A DNA stretch of 64,000 nt. It comes from Acanthamoeba castellanii str. Neff. Taxonomy: Eukaryota > Discosea > Longamoebia > Acanthamoebidae. Location: assembly GCF_000313135.1 (NCBI RefSeq), contig NW_004457410.1, forward strand, positions 108,258 through 172,257. Reading direction: 5' to 3'. Position numbers and translations under genes: made by a program. The notes under the pieces are model-generated. The model ran no database searches and was not told the origin of the DNA. It saw only the letters and a list, made by a program, of their open reading frames with translations. Position 1 is the first letter of the stretch. Each line of letters begins with the position of its first letter. Of the stretch, positions 22,292 through 34,053 are shown in pieces.

Positions 22292-25150
22292 TGGTGTGTG
22301 TGGTGTGTGTGGTGTGTGGTGTGTCTGTGTTCTGTGTCTGTGTGATGTCGCGTGTGTGTGGTGAGCGTACTGATGTTACGGGCGCGGTTGGGGTCGAGGA
22401 GGCGCAGGATCTCGCCCTCATCTTTGTTCTTCTTGGCCTGGTCCTTTCCCTTGTGCGCCTCCCTGTGATCCAGGACCCCAGGTCAGCCAATTGGCACTGT
22501 TGGCTAACACTACGCGCGCCACGCCCACCGAGCAAAGAAAAAGGAAGAAGAAAAGGAAGAGAAGAAGAAAAAGAAGAATCTGCTGGAATTGGCAGTACCG
22601 GCGGAAGAGCTTCTCGATGTGGGCCTCGTCGAGCTTGATCTGCGCCGATTTGCTGACCTCGCCCCAGAACGCCGTATCCAACTTGGCTCCCGGGATCTTC
22701 CTGTCAATGGGAATTGGCCCACCAAATAGAGAAGGGAGAAGAGGATTGGGTGACGTCAGCGCTGCTCCGCCAGTGCGGGAGCGTCCGAAGCGACTGTTTG
22801 ATTGGCGGGTCAAAATCGATTTACCTCCAGAGCAGCCTCTTGAGCATTTTGCGGTCTTGGCCCTGCGGCTTCGGGGGTCCCTCCATTGGGCCGGGCGACG
22901 GTGGCGGTGCCGGAGCAGGAGGCGCCGCCGGCGCGCTGCTGGAGTCCTCGCCTCCCTGGGCGGGGTCTGGGAAGTTGCGAGAGGGTCAGCCCTTGCTGTT
23001 GCACGGCAACGGTAACGCGCGTAACCACGAAGAATGCAAGCAATAATGTAAAATAGAGGAGAGCGGGGTGCCGTGTGCGCACCTCGTCCCCCTGCGGCCG
23101 AGTTGTTGCTCTTGGGCGAAAGCGGCATCTTGGCCGTCACGTCAACGTCCGCTGCGCTCACATCTCTCGGCGCTGCCAATCGGAAGAAGAAAGGGCGTGC
23201 AGACTGTCAGCTCAAGCACGCACCACAGCTCAGCTGGAATAGCAGTAAACCAATGAGAGAAGCACATACTACTCGAAGATAACGCGTGGCAGGTGCCGGC
23301 CGCGCCGTCGGTGTTCTGGGCCTCGACCTCTGCGCGCAGGAAGTGGTGTCAACCATTGGCAACGAAAGCGCCCATGGGGGGGGGCGACTGGTGTGGAGAG
23401 GGGAGGAGTACCGGGGTAGAAGAAGGCCTGCTCGACCTCCTCCTGTTGCCAGTCGGGGAAGAGGAAGGAGAGGTCCTCCTCGAGCTTGTCGAGCTTCCGG
23501 GCCCACTGGGCCTGGCTGCCGACCTCCTTCCCGCGCTGCACAGCAACATGTTGCCATGGAGCATGTTACAGGCACGTGCAAGATCAAGACATTAGTTCAC
23601 GTGGGTCCGACGCGCCAATCACACATCACACACATAACAAAAAATAAAACGCACGTTGTCCTTCCTGTTTTCTTCCTCTTCGTCGTCCATGGTCTTCAAC
23701 GCTCCCGACACTGGGCCACGTGGAGCGCGGAGTGGGTGGATGAGGTGCGTTGCAAGGTCACTTAGTTTGGGGAGGGGTGGAGGGTGACGTGTACGGTGCT
23801 TGGCGAACCGCTCGACGATGTCCCACACGCGGGCGCCATAGACGCTGTTGATGGGGATCTGGATCTCCTCGAAGGCCGAGATGAGGAACATGTCCCGGAT
23901 CTGGCCCTCGGCATCGGACTCTGTCTCGGGCAGCACGGCGCCTCGCCGGACCAACGCCTTCGACGCTTTCGCGTTACTCTGTGGAGCGCGGCATGCGTGT
24001 GCGCCATTAGCTCAACGATATCGTTGACTGGAATGTGATAATGTAAAGGGAAGGAAGCGCGGCGTACCATCTTGTAGGCCACCTGGAGGGGCGTCTCTCC
24101 CTCTCTATTGAGCTCGTTGATGGGGGCGCCCATGTCGAGGAGCATGTTCAGGAACACGTTCGGTCGTAGTGCGCCGCCACGTGCACGCAACCACTCGTCG
24201 ACGCGTTACCCTGCTCCATCAGCAGCTTGGCTGCACACACGCACACGCGGCAATTGGCGATCACGGCCGTGTCGACATCATAATCAGACATCAGCTTAAC
24301 ATTCCAAATAATATCACACAAGGCGGAGGCGCACCGATGTCCATGTAGTCGTGTTCGATGGCGATGTGGAGCGGTGTGACGCCGGCGGCGTCGTGGGGAG
24401 ACACGTCGCGGCACTCCTCCATGACCCACATGACCGCCTCGTAGCTGCCGGACTCCACGGCGTGGTGGAGCGGCCCGCGGCCTTGGCTGTCCACGGCGTC
24501 CATGTCGCAGCCCTTGGACAGGAGGAGCTCCACGCACCGCACCGCGCCGCCAGCGCACGCCACTAGAAGCGGGGTCTCGCCGGCCGTCATCTTGGCGTTG
24601 AGGTCGGCTCCCTGGAGTGCAGCAAAACAAAAATTTCACCTTCAGAACGACACGCGCCACACACATACACACACACGCCACACATACACACCACAAACGA
24701 GAACGCACCTTGCGGATAAGAATTCGGCGACGTGGGACTGATCCCTTTTGCAGGCCTTGTGGAGGGGGGTTGCGTTTTGTTTGTCCCGCACGTCCACCAC
24801 GGGCTCGTAGTCGTAGAGCACTTCGACCACCGGCAAGTGGCCCATCAGCGCTGCGCAATGTAACGGCGACACTCCCTATCATGAGCGAAGACCACGGGTT
24901 AGTATAGTATAGTAAAATAGAAATATACATCCGAGATGGAAATGTATATTCAAATGCAATGGGCAGACGCACCTGGATGTTGTCGCATGCGGTGGGCTCT
25001 TTGACCGCTTTTTTCTTCTTTTTCACGTTCTGTTCCGGGGTGTAGTATTGGAGGAGCAGCTTCACTATTTGGTCGTGGCCAAAGAACGAAGCCTGACCAA
25101 AGTAACGACGAGGACGATGACGGTGAGTGGTTGTTGGTAGACGCTCATAC

Positions 25151-25199
<49 letters not shown>

Positions 25200-26934
25200 C
25201 AACCGATGCAAGAGAGAAAGAGCAAACCTGATAGATGGGAGTCAACCGATCGCTGTCCTTAGCCCTGAGGTCGGCGCCCTCCTTCAACAAAAGCTCGGCC
25301 ACGTATCCGTTGCTCACACGACAGGCATAGTGCAACGGAGTACCTCCTGCATGAGAATAGCAAGGGGTAAGTGTGATCAAAACAACATAAATAGTAATCA
25401 ATAATTATGATATTCTGTTATATCCGAATTAGAGCGTTCGCGCGCAACAACACGCAAAACGTGTGCCGCACCGGTGTTGTCGGCAAGATTGACGTTGCCG
25501 CTGTGGGCAATGATCGCTCGGCAGGTTTCGACATCGGAGTAGGTGGCGGCGTAGTGCAGGGCCGTGCAGCCGAACGACTCCTGCGCATTCACCGGGCAGC
25601 CTGGGGCGAGTTGGGCGCAAGCAATGGGTTAGGCAGTGCGCTCCATTATCGCAAGATGATGATGACGATGAGGATGATGATGATGAACCTTTGGCGAGCA
25701 GGGCCTCGACGATGGCCGACTTGCCGGAGTGGTAGGCGGCCTTGTGGAGGCAGGTCTGCTTTTGGTCGTCCACCAGGTGCGGGTCGGCCCCCGCGCTGAG
25801 CAGGAGGTTCACGCACTCGAGGTGGCCGTGCAAGGCGGCGTTCATGAGCGGCGTCCAGCCCTCCTCGTCGTAGCCGTTCACCGGCGCCCCGCACTTGATG
25901 AACGCCTCCAGCATCTTCACATTCCCTGCATTCCACCACCACCACCTTAACGTTAGGCCTGGGCACTGCACCGGAAGAATGTCACGGCGGCACACACCTT
26001 GGTAGGCGGCGTCGTAGATGTCGTCGCAGCCCTGCTTCAAGGCCTTCTGCTGGGCCGCTCGTCGTCGGTGGGTCGCCTGCTTTGACTCCAACTGTGCGGA
26101 CCCACAAACAAACAACCATCGCGTCACACCACAAGAATGAGGAAACTACAAACTTGCATTGCGAGTGGCGTGATGATGTGGAGGTGTTGTGTTACGAGCT
26201 GCGCGCATTTGTTTTTGTTTTTGTTTCTTGTTTTTGGTGGAAGGGGTGAATACCTCGTGCTGCTCGGCCGCCTTGGCGTCGGACTGGCGCTTGGCCTTGG
26301 TCTGCTGCCGCGAGATGAGCTGCTCGATCAGGGTCTGCCACTCCTCCATCTCCTGCTGGTTCGGGAATGCCAATATGTAGCGCCTCTTCTTTCCATCCAT
26401 GCGCACCACCTCAAACGCATATTTGTACACTGGACATGTGCACGTGTTGTGCCAGTGCGTGCGTGTCATGTGTCGTGTGTGTCGTGTGTGTGTCGTGTGT
26501 AAGCCTAGAAGAAAGGTGACAGCAGCAACAGAACGAGGGGATGCCGACGTACGTCGGTTGTCGGGGTGAGGTGCGAGGAGGGTTTCCATGAGGGAGAAGT
26601 GTCCCTTGTATTCCAGCTTCTTCCGGCCTCGGGTGGCGCGACAATAGAGTATCATGTCGGAGAAGAGAAAGAAGTGGCGCATCTGTGCCTTGCCATGGGA
26701 CACCTTCTTGATTGGCCCCTCTTTGACCAGCCGTCGGCCTTGATTCGCTGTCAATTCGACCTGTGGCCCCCACCACCACAAAACACGATCAATATGCTGC
26801 CTTAACCATATTATGCGTTATCCACGCCTCCCCCCCCAATAATCTAAGCCAATAAATCAGGTGAGGGCGATGAGGTCGAGGATTCCAACCTGAAGGCCCC
26901 TAACGGAGGCCTGGATCTCCCTCAGCCTCTCCAT
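20582..26934 (-). CDS. Formin with PH domain and ankyrin repeats (PH-ANK-FH1-FH2)
   Basis: Formins nucleate and elongate actin filaments at barbed ends. The start ATG at 26934 gives MERLREIQASVRGLQ. A PH domain follows (GRRLVKEGPIKKVSHGKAQM, RHFFLFSDMILYC, FEVVRMDGKKRRYILAFPN, EMEEWQTLIEQL; to about 26270). At least six ankyrin repeats span about 26000-24290 (DEEGWTPLMNAALHGHLECV, FGCTALHYAATYSD, GGTPLHYACRVSNGYVAELL, NATPLHKACKRDQSHVAEFL, AGVTPLHIAIEH). A helical region with ARKLDKLEEDLSFLFPDW precedes a short FH1 (PPAPPAPAPPPSPG, about 22900). FH2 begins KMLKRLLWRKIPGAKLDTAFWGEV and includes the hallmark GNFLNAGS (21440-21470) and TLMDYITNLL-type segments. The C-terminus has a basic KSMRRRA patch, possibly DAD-like. 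The N-terminal residues resemble the end of a RhoGEF DH domain. Continuity across roughly 20 exons is by eye. Confidence 0.82.
25151..25197. repeat. (CA)n microsatellite in formin intron
   Basis: About 23 uninterrupted CA dinucleotides between ankyrin-repeat exons. On the sense (minus) strand it reads (GT)n, as in many introns of this window. Confidence 0.95.
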
Positions 26935-27164
26935 GTTGATGGGTAGCTAGAAGTGGTCGTTGGACCACACTCGTTGTCCAAGTGCCTTTTTTTTCCTTTT
27001 CGTGTAGTGGCGGCAGAGCAGGCCAAACGGACAGTTGGGGCAAGAGGCGCTGTGTCGACAGAAATGTCAGCTCCTCGGTGAGATCGCCACGGTGTGCGGC
27101 CACATTAAACTGTTAACCACAAAAAGCAGGCCGCACCACATCAAGTCAGGCCTGAGGGAGAACG
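26935..27164. promoter_or_regulatory. Short divergent promoter region, formin / BAR-SH3
   Basis: About 230 bp separates the formin start (minus) and the BAR-SH3 start (plus). If both start codons are right, the two genes must share this bidirectional promoter. No specific element was identified. A second possibility is that the formin has a further upstream exon here, since TTCTAG just before its ATG could be a splice acceptor. Confidence 0.5.
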
Positions 27165-30100
27165 ATGAGCAGCCGGCTCCTGTCTTCCCTCAAGGGCTAC
27201 GCCTCGTCCTCTCGCTCCCAAGTTCGTACCTCCCATTTCCTATTAATTAATTAATCAATTAATTGCGGGAAATCATAATATTGTGATTAAGTTTGTTAAG
27301 TTTGTTAAGTTGTTCATTAACGGCCACACGACAGCAGGGGAGCGGCAGCAGCGCAGGAGGAAGCGGAGGGTCGCACCGTGCCCGGCTGTTCTCCGGCTGG
27401 GGCGGAGGCGACGGCGCGGGCGAGGGCGCGTCGGAGGTGCCCCACGACCCGGGCTTCGACGACGCCAAACGGAAGTGGGGCGAGTTGGACGAGTTCTTCA
27501 CCACCGTCTATCAGGCCTACCTGCAGGCCACCACCGGCATCATAGGTACGACCGTTGCCCTCTGCACCGCTTCTTTCTTTCACTTCACGCGAACGAAAAA
27601 AACGAAGACCGGTCGCTTTTTCTTTTCTCTTTATTTTACTCTCACGCTCACCATTCACCAACCTCCAGATGTGGCACGTCCCTTGAATAGGCTGGAGAGT
27701 ACCGTGAGGTACGGTGTGCTGCCTCCCACACGCTGCGATGAGTGTGCCGGTGTACATGTGAATCTTACCGACAACTTCAATTGAACGCGATGGTGGTACA
27801 TGGGACGTGATTTGTGTGTGGCGCCACACAGGGACTACTTCGACGACCAGGAGGCCGAGTCGCGGGTGGTGCGCCGCTTCTCGTCGTCAGTGGTCAAGCT
27901 CAACGTGGCCACCATGCGCTTCGAGGTACTCGTGCTCCCCCACCCGCACGCGCGGAGATTCTCAGCGCCCGGCGCGCGCACACACACACCACACACTCTC
28001 CTGACAAACAAAGCTCACGCACATGCACGCGCTACGAAACCCGGTGCAGGAGGTGCTGGAGGAGGAGCGGGTGCAGGCCGACCTCGAGGAGTGGATCCTC
28101 AAGCTGGAGGAGATCAAGCGCGACATCGAGGCGCGTGAGCGCCTCTACTCCGAGTTCGTGCGCGAGAAGAAGAGCTGGAACCACGCCCACCAAAAGGTGC
28201 CCCGCCACCCACCCGCCATCAACCCACACGCGCGTGTCACACATCTGGTCATCGTCGGCATTCTTGGAATACCCGCTCTCAGCTCAGTTTTTGTCCCATT
28301 TCCGGCCGTCTACGACACAGGCGGAGCACAAGCGCATGACGGACGACCCGGCCACCATTGCCAAGCTCAACAGAGTACACCACACCACACCTAATTAATT
28401 CGGGAGCTTCCTAACGTGGCTGGCTCGCGTGGCTGACGTGGCTTCATCGGGAAACAACCAGCTCGAGTCGGCGTGGCAGGCCGCCCACGAGGGCTTCAAG
28501 CGGACCAACAAGAAGATCATCCTCTCCGTGAATGAGCTCAGCACTCAAGTCAAGCCCGCCCTCCAGGAGTACCTCCAAGCCGTACTCGCCTCCATCCACC
28601 CAATCACGACATGATTGAGCCTGCCTTCTTCTATGCCATTTACTGATTGTGTCGTGCGTGTCGTGCGTGTTGTTGTTGTTGTTGTTGTTCCAGTTGGGAG
28701 TGGCGCAATATGGGCTGTACCACACGCTGAACGTGGCCTATGCCGAGTGGCAGGAGGACGACGACCCACAGTCGGCTCCCTCCATCATCCCGGTGCGCGT
28801 CAAGACCGGCAGCAACAGCACCCGCGCGTCCATGGCCTCTCCCCAGAAGAGCCTGCCCGCCACCCCCGCCCCCGCCCCCGCCCCCACGTCCACGCCGACT
28901 TCTCCGACGGTGGAGGAGTCCTCGTCGCCCGCCCCTCCCTCACCCACCACCGTGGCCGCCGCCGCTTCGCCCGAAACCGACCAACCACCGCGCGACGATC
29001 AACCGAACCCGGTCACCCCGGCCACCACTCCTGTGGCCCAGCAATCCGAGACTTCGACGTCCGCCACGTCATCCGCGCCCACGCCTTCGGCGAGCATCAC
29101 GCCGACTTCCGTAGGCAGCCCTGTTCCGCCGCCCAAGACCAACATGCAAGGTACATATAACGCACCCATGCCCGCGACACGTCACGCCACGTCATCCTAA
29201 CACCAGCCTCTTTCGTGTCCATGCGCGGTGGTGGTGGTGATGGACCAGAGCGGCTGAGCATGCTCAAGCAGCGCAACTCGGCCGCCGCCAAGCCCCTTCC
29301 CAAGACCCCGCCATCCACCGGTGAAACGCCCGCCGGCGCCTCGGCGACGCCCGCACCGGCACCTTCACCGTCATCGTCGTCGTCGTCGGCATCGGCATCA
29401 CTGTCATCGTCGTCGTCGGCGTCACCGTCGTCGTCGGGCCAAGGCGGGGAGATGGAGCGGCGGCTGGAGGAGCAGGAGCGGTGGGAGCTGGGCAAGCAGA
29501 GCGAGCGGCTGGCGGCCGAGTGGCGCGAGCTGGAGGCGGCGCAGGCGCTGCTCGCGCGGCGGCAGCGCGACGAGGCCGAGGCCCTCCAGCGCGAGAAGCA
29601 GGCGTTGGAGGAGTCGCGGCGCGAGGCCCAGGCCCAGGCCCGCCGCGCGCAGCAGCAGCTCGACGAGGAGCGCGCGCTGCTCGACGAGTCCAAGCGCGAG
29701 CTGGCGCGACAGCTGGAGCTGGCCGAGCAGCGCGAGCAGGGCCGCGTGCAGATCGAGCAGGAGTTCGTGCGCATGCAGGAGGAGCGGCGGCTGCTCGAAG
29801 ACCGCAAGCGCGAGGTGCGCGAGCAGAAGATGAAGCGCCGGCTCGAAGAGGAGTGGAAGAAGATCGAGGAGGCCCGGAGGGAGCTGCTGGAGCTGCGCCA
29901 GGCCGAGCACGCGCGCACGATGGAGGCCCAGGCCGAGCAGGTCCGGGCCGAGCAGCAGCGGCTGGCGGCCGAGGCAGAGGAGCGACGGCAGCGCGAGGAG
30001 GCGCAGCGCGAGGACGAGGCGCGGGAGCACGAGCGGCTGCAGCGCATCCGCCGGCAGATGGACGACGAGCGGCGCAAGCTCGACCGCTCCCTCCGCACCC

Positions 30101-30723
30101 TCGGCCACCTCGACGCCGACGACGATGACGCCCACGACGGCGTCCTTGAGTTCAGCGGCGTGTTCGCCCGGCCGGCTCCACCGCCGGCAACACACGCAGC
30201 GGCCGCCGACGTGGACAACGGAGAGGCGAAGGAGGGCGAGAGTGGCGACGCCGGCGATGGCGAGGCGACCCGCGCTGCACAACACAAATCCAGCGAAGTG
30301 GAGCCGAAGGTAATTGCGCCTACGACCAAAGCCACACAAGAAGCGGAGGAGAAGGTGGCGGAAGTAAAGTCAACGACAGAGGAGGCTGCCGACTCCACGA
30401 CGGCAAGCGTCGACGATGGCCGGCCGCACAGTGACGAGGCGGGTGCACCTGCGGCAGCGGTGGAGGCGGCAGAGGCCCCAAAGGCGTCGGCGGCGGAGGA
30501 GGGCGGGCGGTTCGTGGCGGTGCGGGAGTACGTGGCGGCGGAGGAGGGCGAGCTGGGCCTGCAGCCGGGCTACGAGGTGCAGCACGTCGACGGCGGACCC
30601 GACGACCAGTGGTGGATCGGGGTGCTCATCCACCCGGCCTCCGCCGACGAGGCCTCGCGCCCCATGGGCATCTTCCCCAGCGCCGCCGTCGTCCCCAAGG
30701 GCGCACCAACAACCCTTTGTTGA
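27165..30723 (+). CDS. BAR-domain and SH3-domain membrane-remodelling protein
   Basis: Proteins of this type bind or bend membranes through the BAR dimer and recruit actin or endocytic partners through SH3. The start at 27165 gives MSSRLLSSLKGYASSSRSQ. A helical region follows over many exons: KRKWGELDEFFTTVYQAYLQA, RDYFDDQEAESRVVRRFSSS, ADLEEWILKLEEIKRDIEAR, NQLESAWQAAHEGFKRTNKK, GVAQYGLYHTLNVAYAEW. This has the length and heptad pattern of a BAR domain. A Pro/Ser/Thr-rich linker (28790-29200) follows, then a very long charged helix (29450-30110) rich in Glu/Arg/Gln. A variable acidic stretch comes next, then a C-terminal SH3 (VAVREYVAAEEGELGLQPG, QWWIGVL, GIFPSAAV; about 30510-30700). TGA is at 30721-30723. 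BAR is assigned by pattern; SH3 is clear. Confidence 0.82.
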
Positions 30724-30791
30724 AGAATTCTTCAAGTCGACTTCAAACCCAAATGAAACCAACTGTGTGTAAATTCGACCACAGAGCACCG

Positions 30792-31006
30792 TCACTCGAT
30801 GTAGGTGCCGATGAAGTGGAGAAATCGAGAGACGTAGAGGGTGGGCGGACACACGGAGATGGCCTGCTTGTCGTGCACCACCGACTTGAGGTTGTGCTCC
30901 AGCTGCTTGCGCATGTTGTACGGCTGCAGTATGTCGATCACCGCGCTGTGTGTGTATATGGGTCGATTGGTGTTAACAACAACAACAACAAACAACAACA
31001 AACAAC

Positions 31007-31084
<78 letters not shown>

Positions 31085-33917
31085 CGGATTATGGACATGA
31101 TGGGAGTGGCATTTGATGCGGGAGGGAGGGGGCACCAGTAGTAGATGGCGCGGAGGGCCTCGCGTTGGTCGTTGGAGGACCAGATGCCGCCGTCTTCGGC
31201 GTGGAGCACGTCCGCGCCGAGCGGTCCGCGGGGTCGCTTGTGCTCCTCCGAGACGTCCACGAAGTGCACCCCGAGCAGCAGCGAGTAGTCGATGATACCG
31301 AACCTCTCCAGGAACTACACGCACGCATGACGCGTGAGACGACACACGCCCGCCAATGTATACAAACACACTTGCGCGTGCGTGCAGAGAGGGTGTTGAA
31401 TACCTCGGCGTCGTAGGTGAGGATGTGCAGGAAGCGTTTCTTGCGCTCCCGGCCGAGCTTGATGCGGAAGCGATCCACCAGATCGAGGTCCTTGAGCATC
31501 AGGCTCGCCACCGGCGTGTCCAATTTACACGAAAACTGCAAACAGCGATATTTAGAAATGTGTCATGCTGCGTGCGTGAGTGCGTGCGTGTTGCGTGCGT
31601 GCGTGGGTGTTGCGTGTTGCGTGTTGCGTGTGTTGGCGTGAAGGATCGGGCATACCAGCGTTTTACGTCCGAGAGTGGAGCCCTTGAGGTCGTATCGCTC
31701 GTCGATGCGCTCCGCGGTACCAAATGCGTTCGTCATCACCAATATCGTCGCCTATACGTTGTGTGCGCATCCCGCATCAGGCAGCACACGTGCTGAGAAA
31801 ACACGCATCCTGCCCAGCTCCCATATGCACAGGGTGGAGAGCGAGAGCGAGAGCGAGGGAGGGAGCACCTGCTCGGTGGCCTGGATTCTGTACATGCCCA
31901 CGAAGCGCACGAGGAACGACTTCTCCCTGCGAGGCGCGCCACGCACACAACACGTTGGATGAGGGCACCACCACGTGGGGGGGGGCTCTCATCTGAGCCA
32001 AAGGCCGAACGATGCGGCGGAGAGAGGTACGTGGGGTGGGTGGTGTGCTCGTAGTAGGCGAGGAGGATCTTGCGGAGGTACTTGGACTCGGTGACGCTGA
32101 TGGTCTTGATCACCAGCCGCTCGTCGCCGCTCACGAACAGGAAGCTCCCGCTCTTGCCCTGGAAGCCCAGCTCCTGGACCTCCCCGCACAGCGCGCTCTT
32201 CACCCACACACGCATTCGCGAACAGTCGGTCGACACGAAACCACACTAGCCGCCCCCCCAATCGTGTGTGTGGCTTGGAGAGGGGGCGGCACACACCAGG
32301 TACGCGTCGTCCGAAATGCCGAGGTGCTTGCGCAACGACCTAAATATTTTGGGCGCTGCGGTGCGATTGAGATGCAATACGCGCGGCGAGCGATCAGAAC
32401 GAAAAAGGACGGCGTCGTGTACCGTATTGGCGGAAGGAAAAGGAGTCGTTGTGGGAGCGGAGGGCGAGCGTGTGCTTTTCCTGGGCCTGCGCGGGCGTGA
32501 ACAGATCGGCCGATCCGCTCGACCCGCCGCGCCGCCGCGCGTCGTCGATGGCCGCACGGAGCCCCACCTGCACCTTGGCCCACAGCGCCTGCCCGGCCTC
32601 CTGCGGCTTGGCCTGCTCCGGACCCTGCCCCTGCCGCTCCTCCGCACGCGCCTGTTGGCAATGAGCGTTACCAGAGCCGTTACCATGATCACCCTGATTG
32701 GGGACGACGACACGACACACGACACACGCAACACGACACACACGACACACACGAGATACACGGCACACACAACACTCCAACGTACGGCGGTGGAGGGCGA
32801 GGTTGTTCGTGCGGTCGCTGCCGATGCCGATGCCGATGCTGGCGGCGGGGAGGGTGACGTCGGTGGCGCAGTTCGCGGAGGTCGTGGTGGCGCGTGGTAC
32901 GACGCAGAGGGCGAAGAGAAAGAGGAGGAGGAAGAAGGCGACGATGATGATGACGACGACGATGACGCGGAAGAGACGAGGGAGGGGTTGCGGTTGCGAG
33001 TCCATCCGGACGGGGCACGCGCCGACACGGTCGCGGTGGGGGCAGCCCGCGCGGGGCGCATGGTCGCGTAGGTGGCCACCGGAGGCCACCTCGAGGCCAC
33101 CTTCCCACCGCCCCCGCTCGCGGGCTTGGCGGCGGCGGCGGTGGTCGTCGTGGATACCGACGACGACGAGGAGGAAACGAACGATGTCGACGATGATGCC
33201 GTCGCCTCTTCCCGCACGTTGCCCGCCGAATGCGTACGCTTCAGCTGCCGACCGGCTCCGTTTGGTCTGGTGGGTGTGTGTGCGGCGTGTGCGATGATAA
33301 GTGCCAAAAAGAAGAAGAAGAAGAAGAGCCGCGTAGGGTGTGCGAGGTACGGCCACAGGAGTGCCCCCGACGGGGAGGAGGACGACGAGGGTGGTCCCAC
33401 GTGGCCACGGCCCGACGACGAGGACGAGGACGAGGCGTAGGAGGAGGCCACCGGGCTGAGCTGCCGCCCGCGGGGGCCTACCGGCGGGCGCGAGGCCGGC
33501 GAGTGCGTGGCGCCGTTGCTATGGACCACGACGCCACAAACCACAAGAACGCCCCCCCCCAAACAAGTGAGGCGGTGGTAAAGAGAGAAGACGGCGACGG
33601 AAGAGTGGGGGAGGGGGTGTAAACCTGCAACTCGCGGCGCTGCTGGTGCTGCTGGTGGTGGTGGTGGCGCTCCGGGCGTCGGGGCCGCCGGCGGTCGAAG
33701 CAGGAGTCGACTTGCCGGCGCTGCGCAGGCGCACCTCCGCCCACCAGCCCCCACCCGGCGACGGCGACGACGAGGTGGGCGTCGGTGGACCCAGTGTGGG
33801 ACCACCGGAGGCCGATAGAGGCGTGCCGCACGACGTGCAGTACTTGCTGTGGGCGGGACACGGCGCCCCGCAACCCCCGCAGTAGCGCGTACCGCCACCA
33901 ACGCGTGGCGCCTCCAT
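30792..33917 (-). CDS. Phosphatidylinositol phosphate kinase with N-terminal zinc ribbon
   Basis: Lipid kinase making PI(4,5)P2 from PI4P or PI5P at membranes. The start ATG at 33917 gives MEAPRVGGGTRYCGGCGAPC and a CxxC...CxxC zinc ribbon (YCGGCG...KYCTSCG). A Ser/Thr/Pro-rich region follows (33700-32800). The exon QALWAKVQVGLRAAIDDA...DSFSFRQY (about 32655-32430) begins the PIPK fold. The kinase core reads KIFRSLRKHLGISDDAYL, GKSGSFLFVSGDERLVIKTI, FLVRFVGMYRI, YDLKGSTLGR (the DLKGS signature), RFLHILTYDAE and FGIIDYSLLLGVHFVDVSE (the IIDYSLL motif). The C-terminus reads VIDILQPYNMRKQLEHNLKS and YVSRFLHFIGTYIE, ending at 30792. Type I versus II specificity is not clear from the activation loop. 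The 3' end is 68 bp from the convergent BAR-SH3 stop. Confidence 0.9.
30975..31084. repeat. (AAC)n trinucleotide repeat in PIP kinase intron
   Basis: About 35 AAC units, with a few AAAC interruptions at the start, lie in the last intron of the PIP kinase gene, between exons reading ALRAIYYW and AVIDILQPYN. Confidence 0.95.
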
Positions 33918-34053
33918 CTTTCTTCTCTTTTATTTTGCCGTCCCACTTATTTATTTTCTTAATTATCATAATCCAAAATATAAAGCGAAAAATAACTTGA
34001 GGAGCTTTTCCGCTGCTACTTCCGCATCCTCCTCTTCCTCGTGCTTTCGCGTC
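33918..34053. promoter_or_regulatory. Very short divergent promoter region, PIP kinase / VAMP7
   Basis: Only about 136 bp lies between the PIP kinase start (33917, minus) and the VAMP7 start (34054, plus). It is T/A-rich near 33930-33995 (TTTATTTTCTTAATTATC) in an otherwise GC-rich setting. A bidirectional promoter is inferred from position and composition only. Confidence 0.55.

Noticed and set aside
29097..30398. 433-codon ORF on the minus strand
   Set aside because: It is the mirror of the plus-strand BAR-SH3 coding exon. Its Ser/Arg/Cys-rich content is what GC3-rich E/R/Q coding sequence gives on the opposite strand.
30975..31084. Tandem arrays such as (AAC)n or (GGT)n as CRISPR arrays
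   Set aside because: These are simple microsatellites without unique spacers, in introns of a eukaryotic genome.
32246..33946. 566-codon minus-strand ORF over the PIP kinase 5' half
   Set aside because: It overlaps the true gene in a neighbouring frame. Kinase motifs lie in other frames joined by introns, and this frame is Ser/Arg/Pro low complexity for long stretches.
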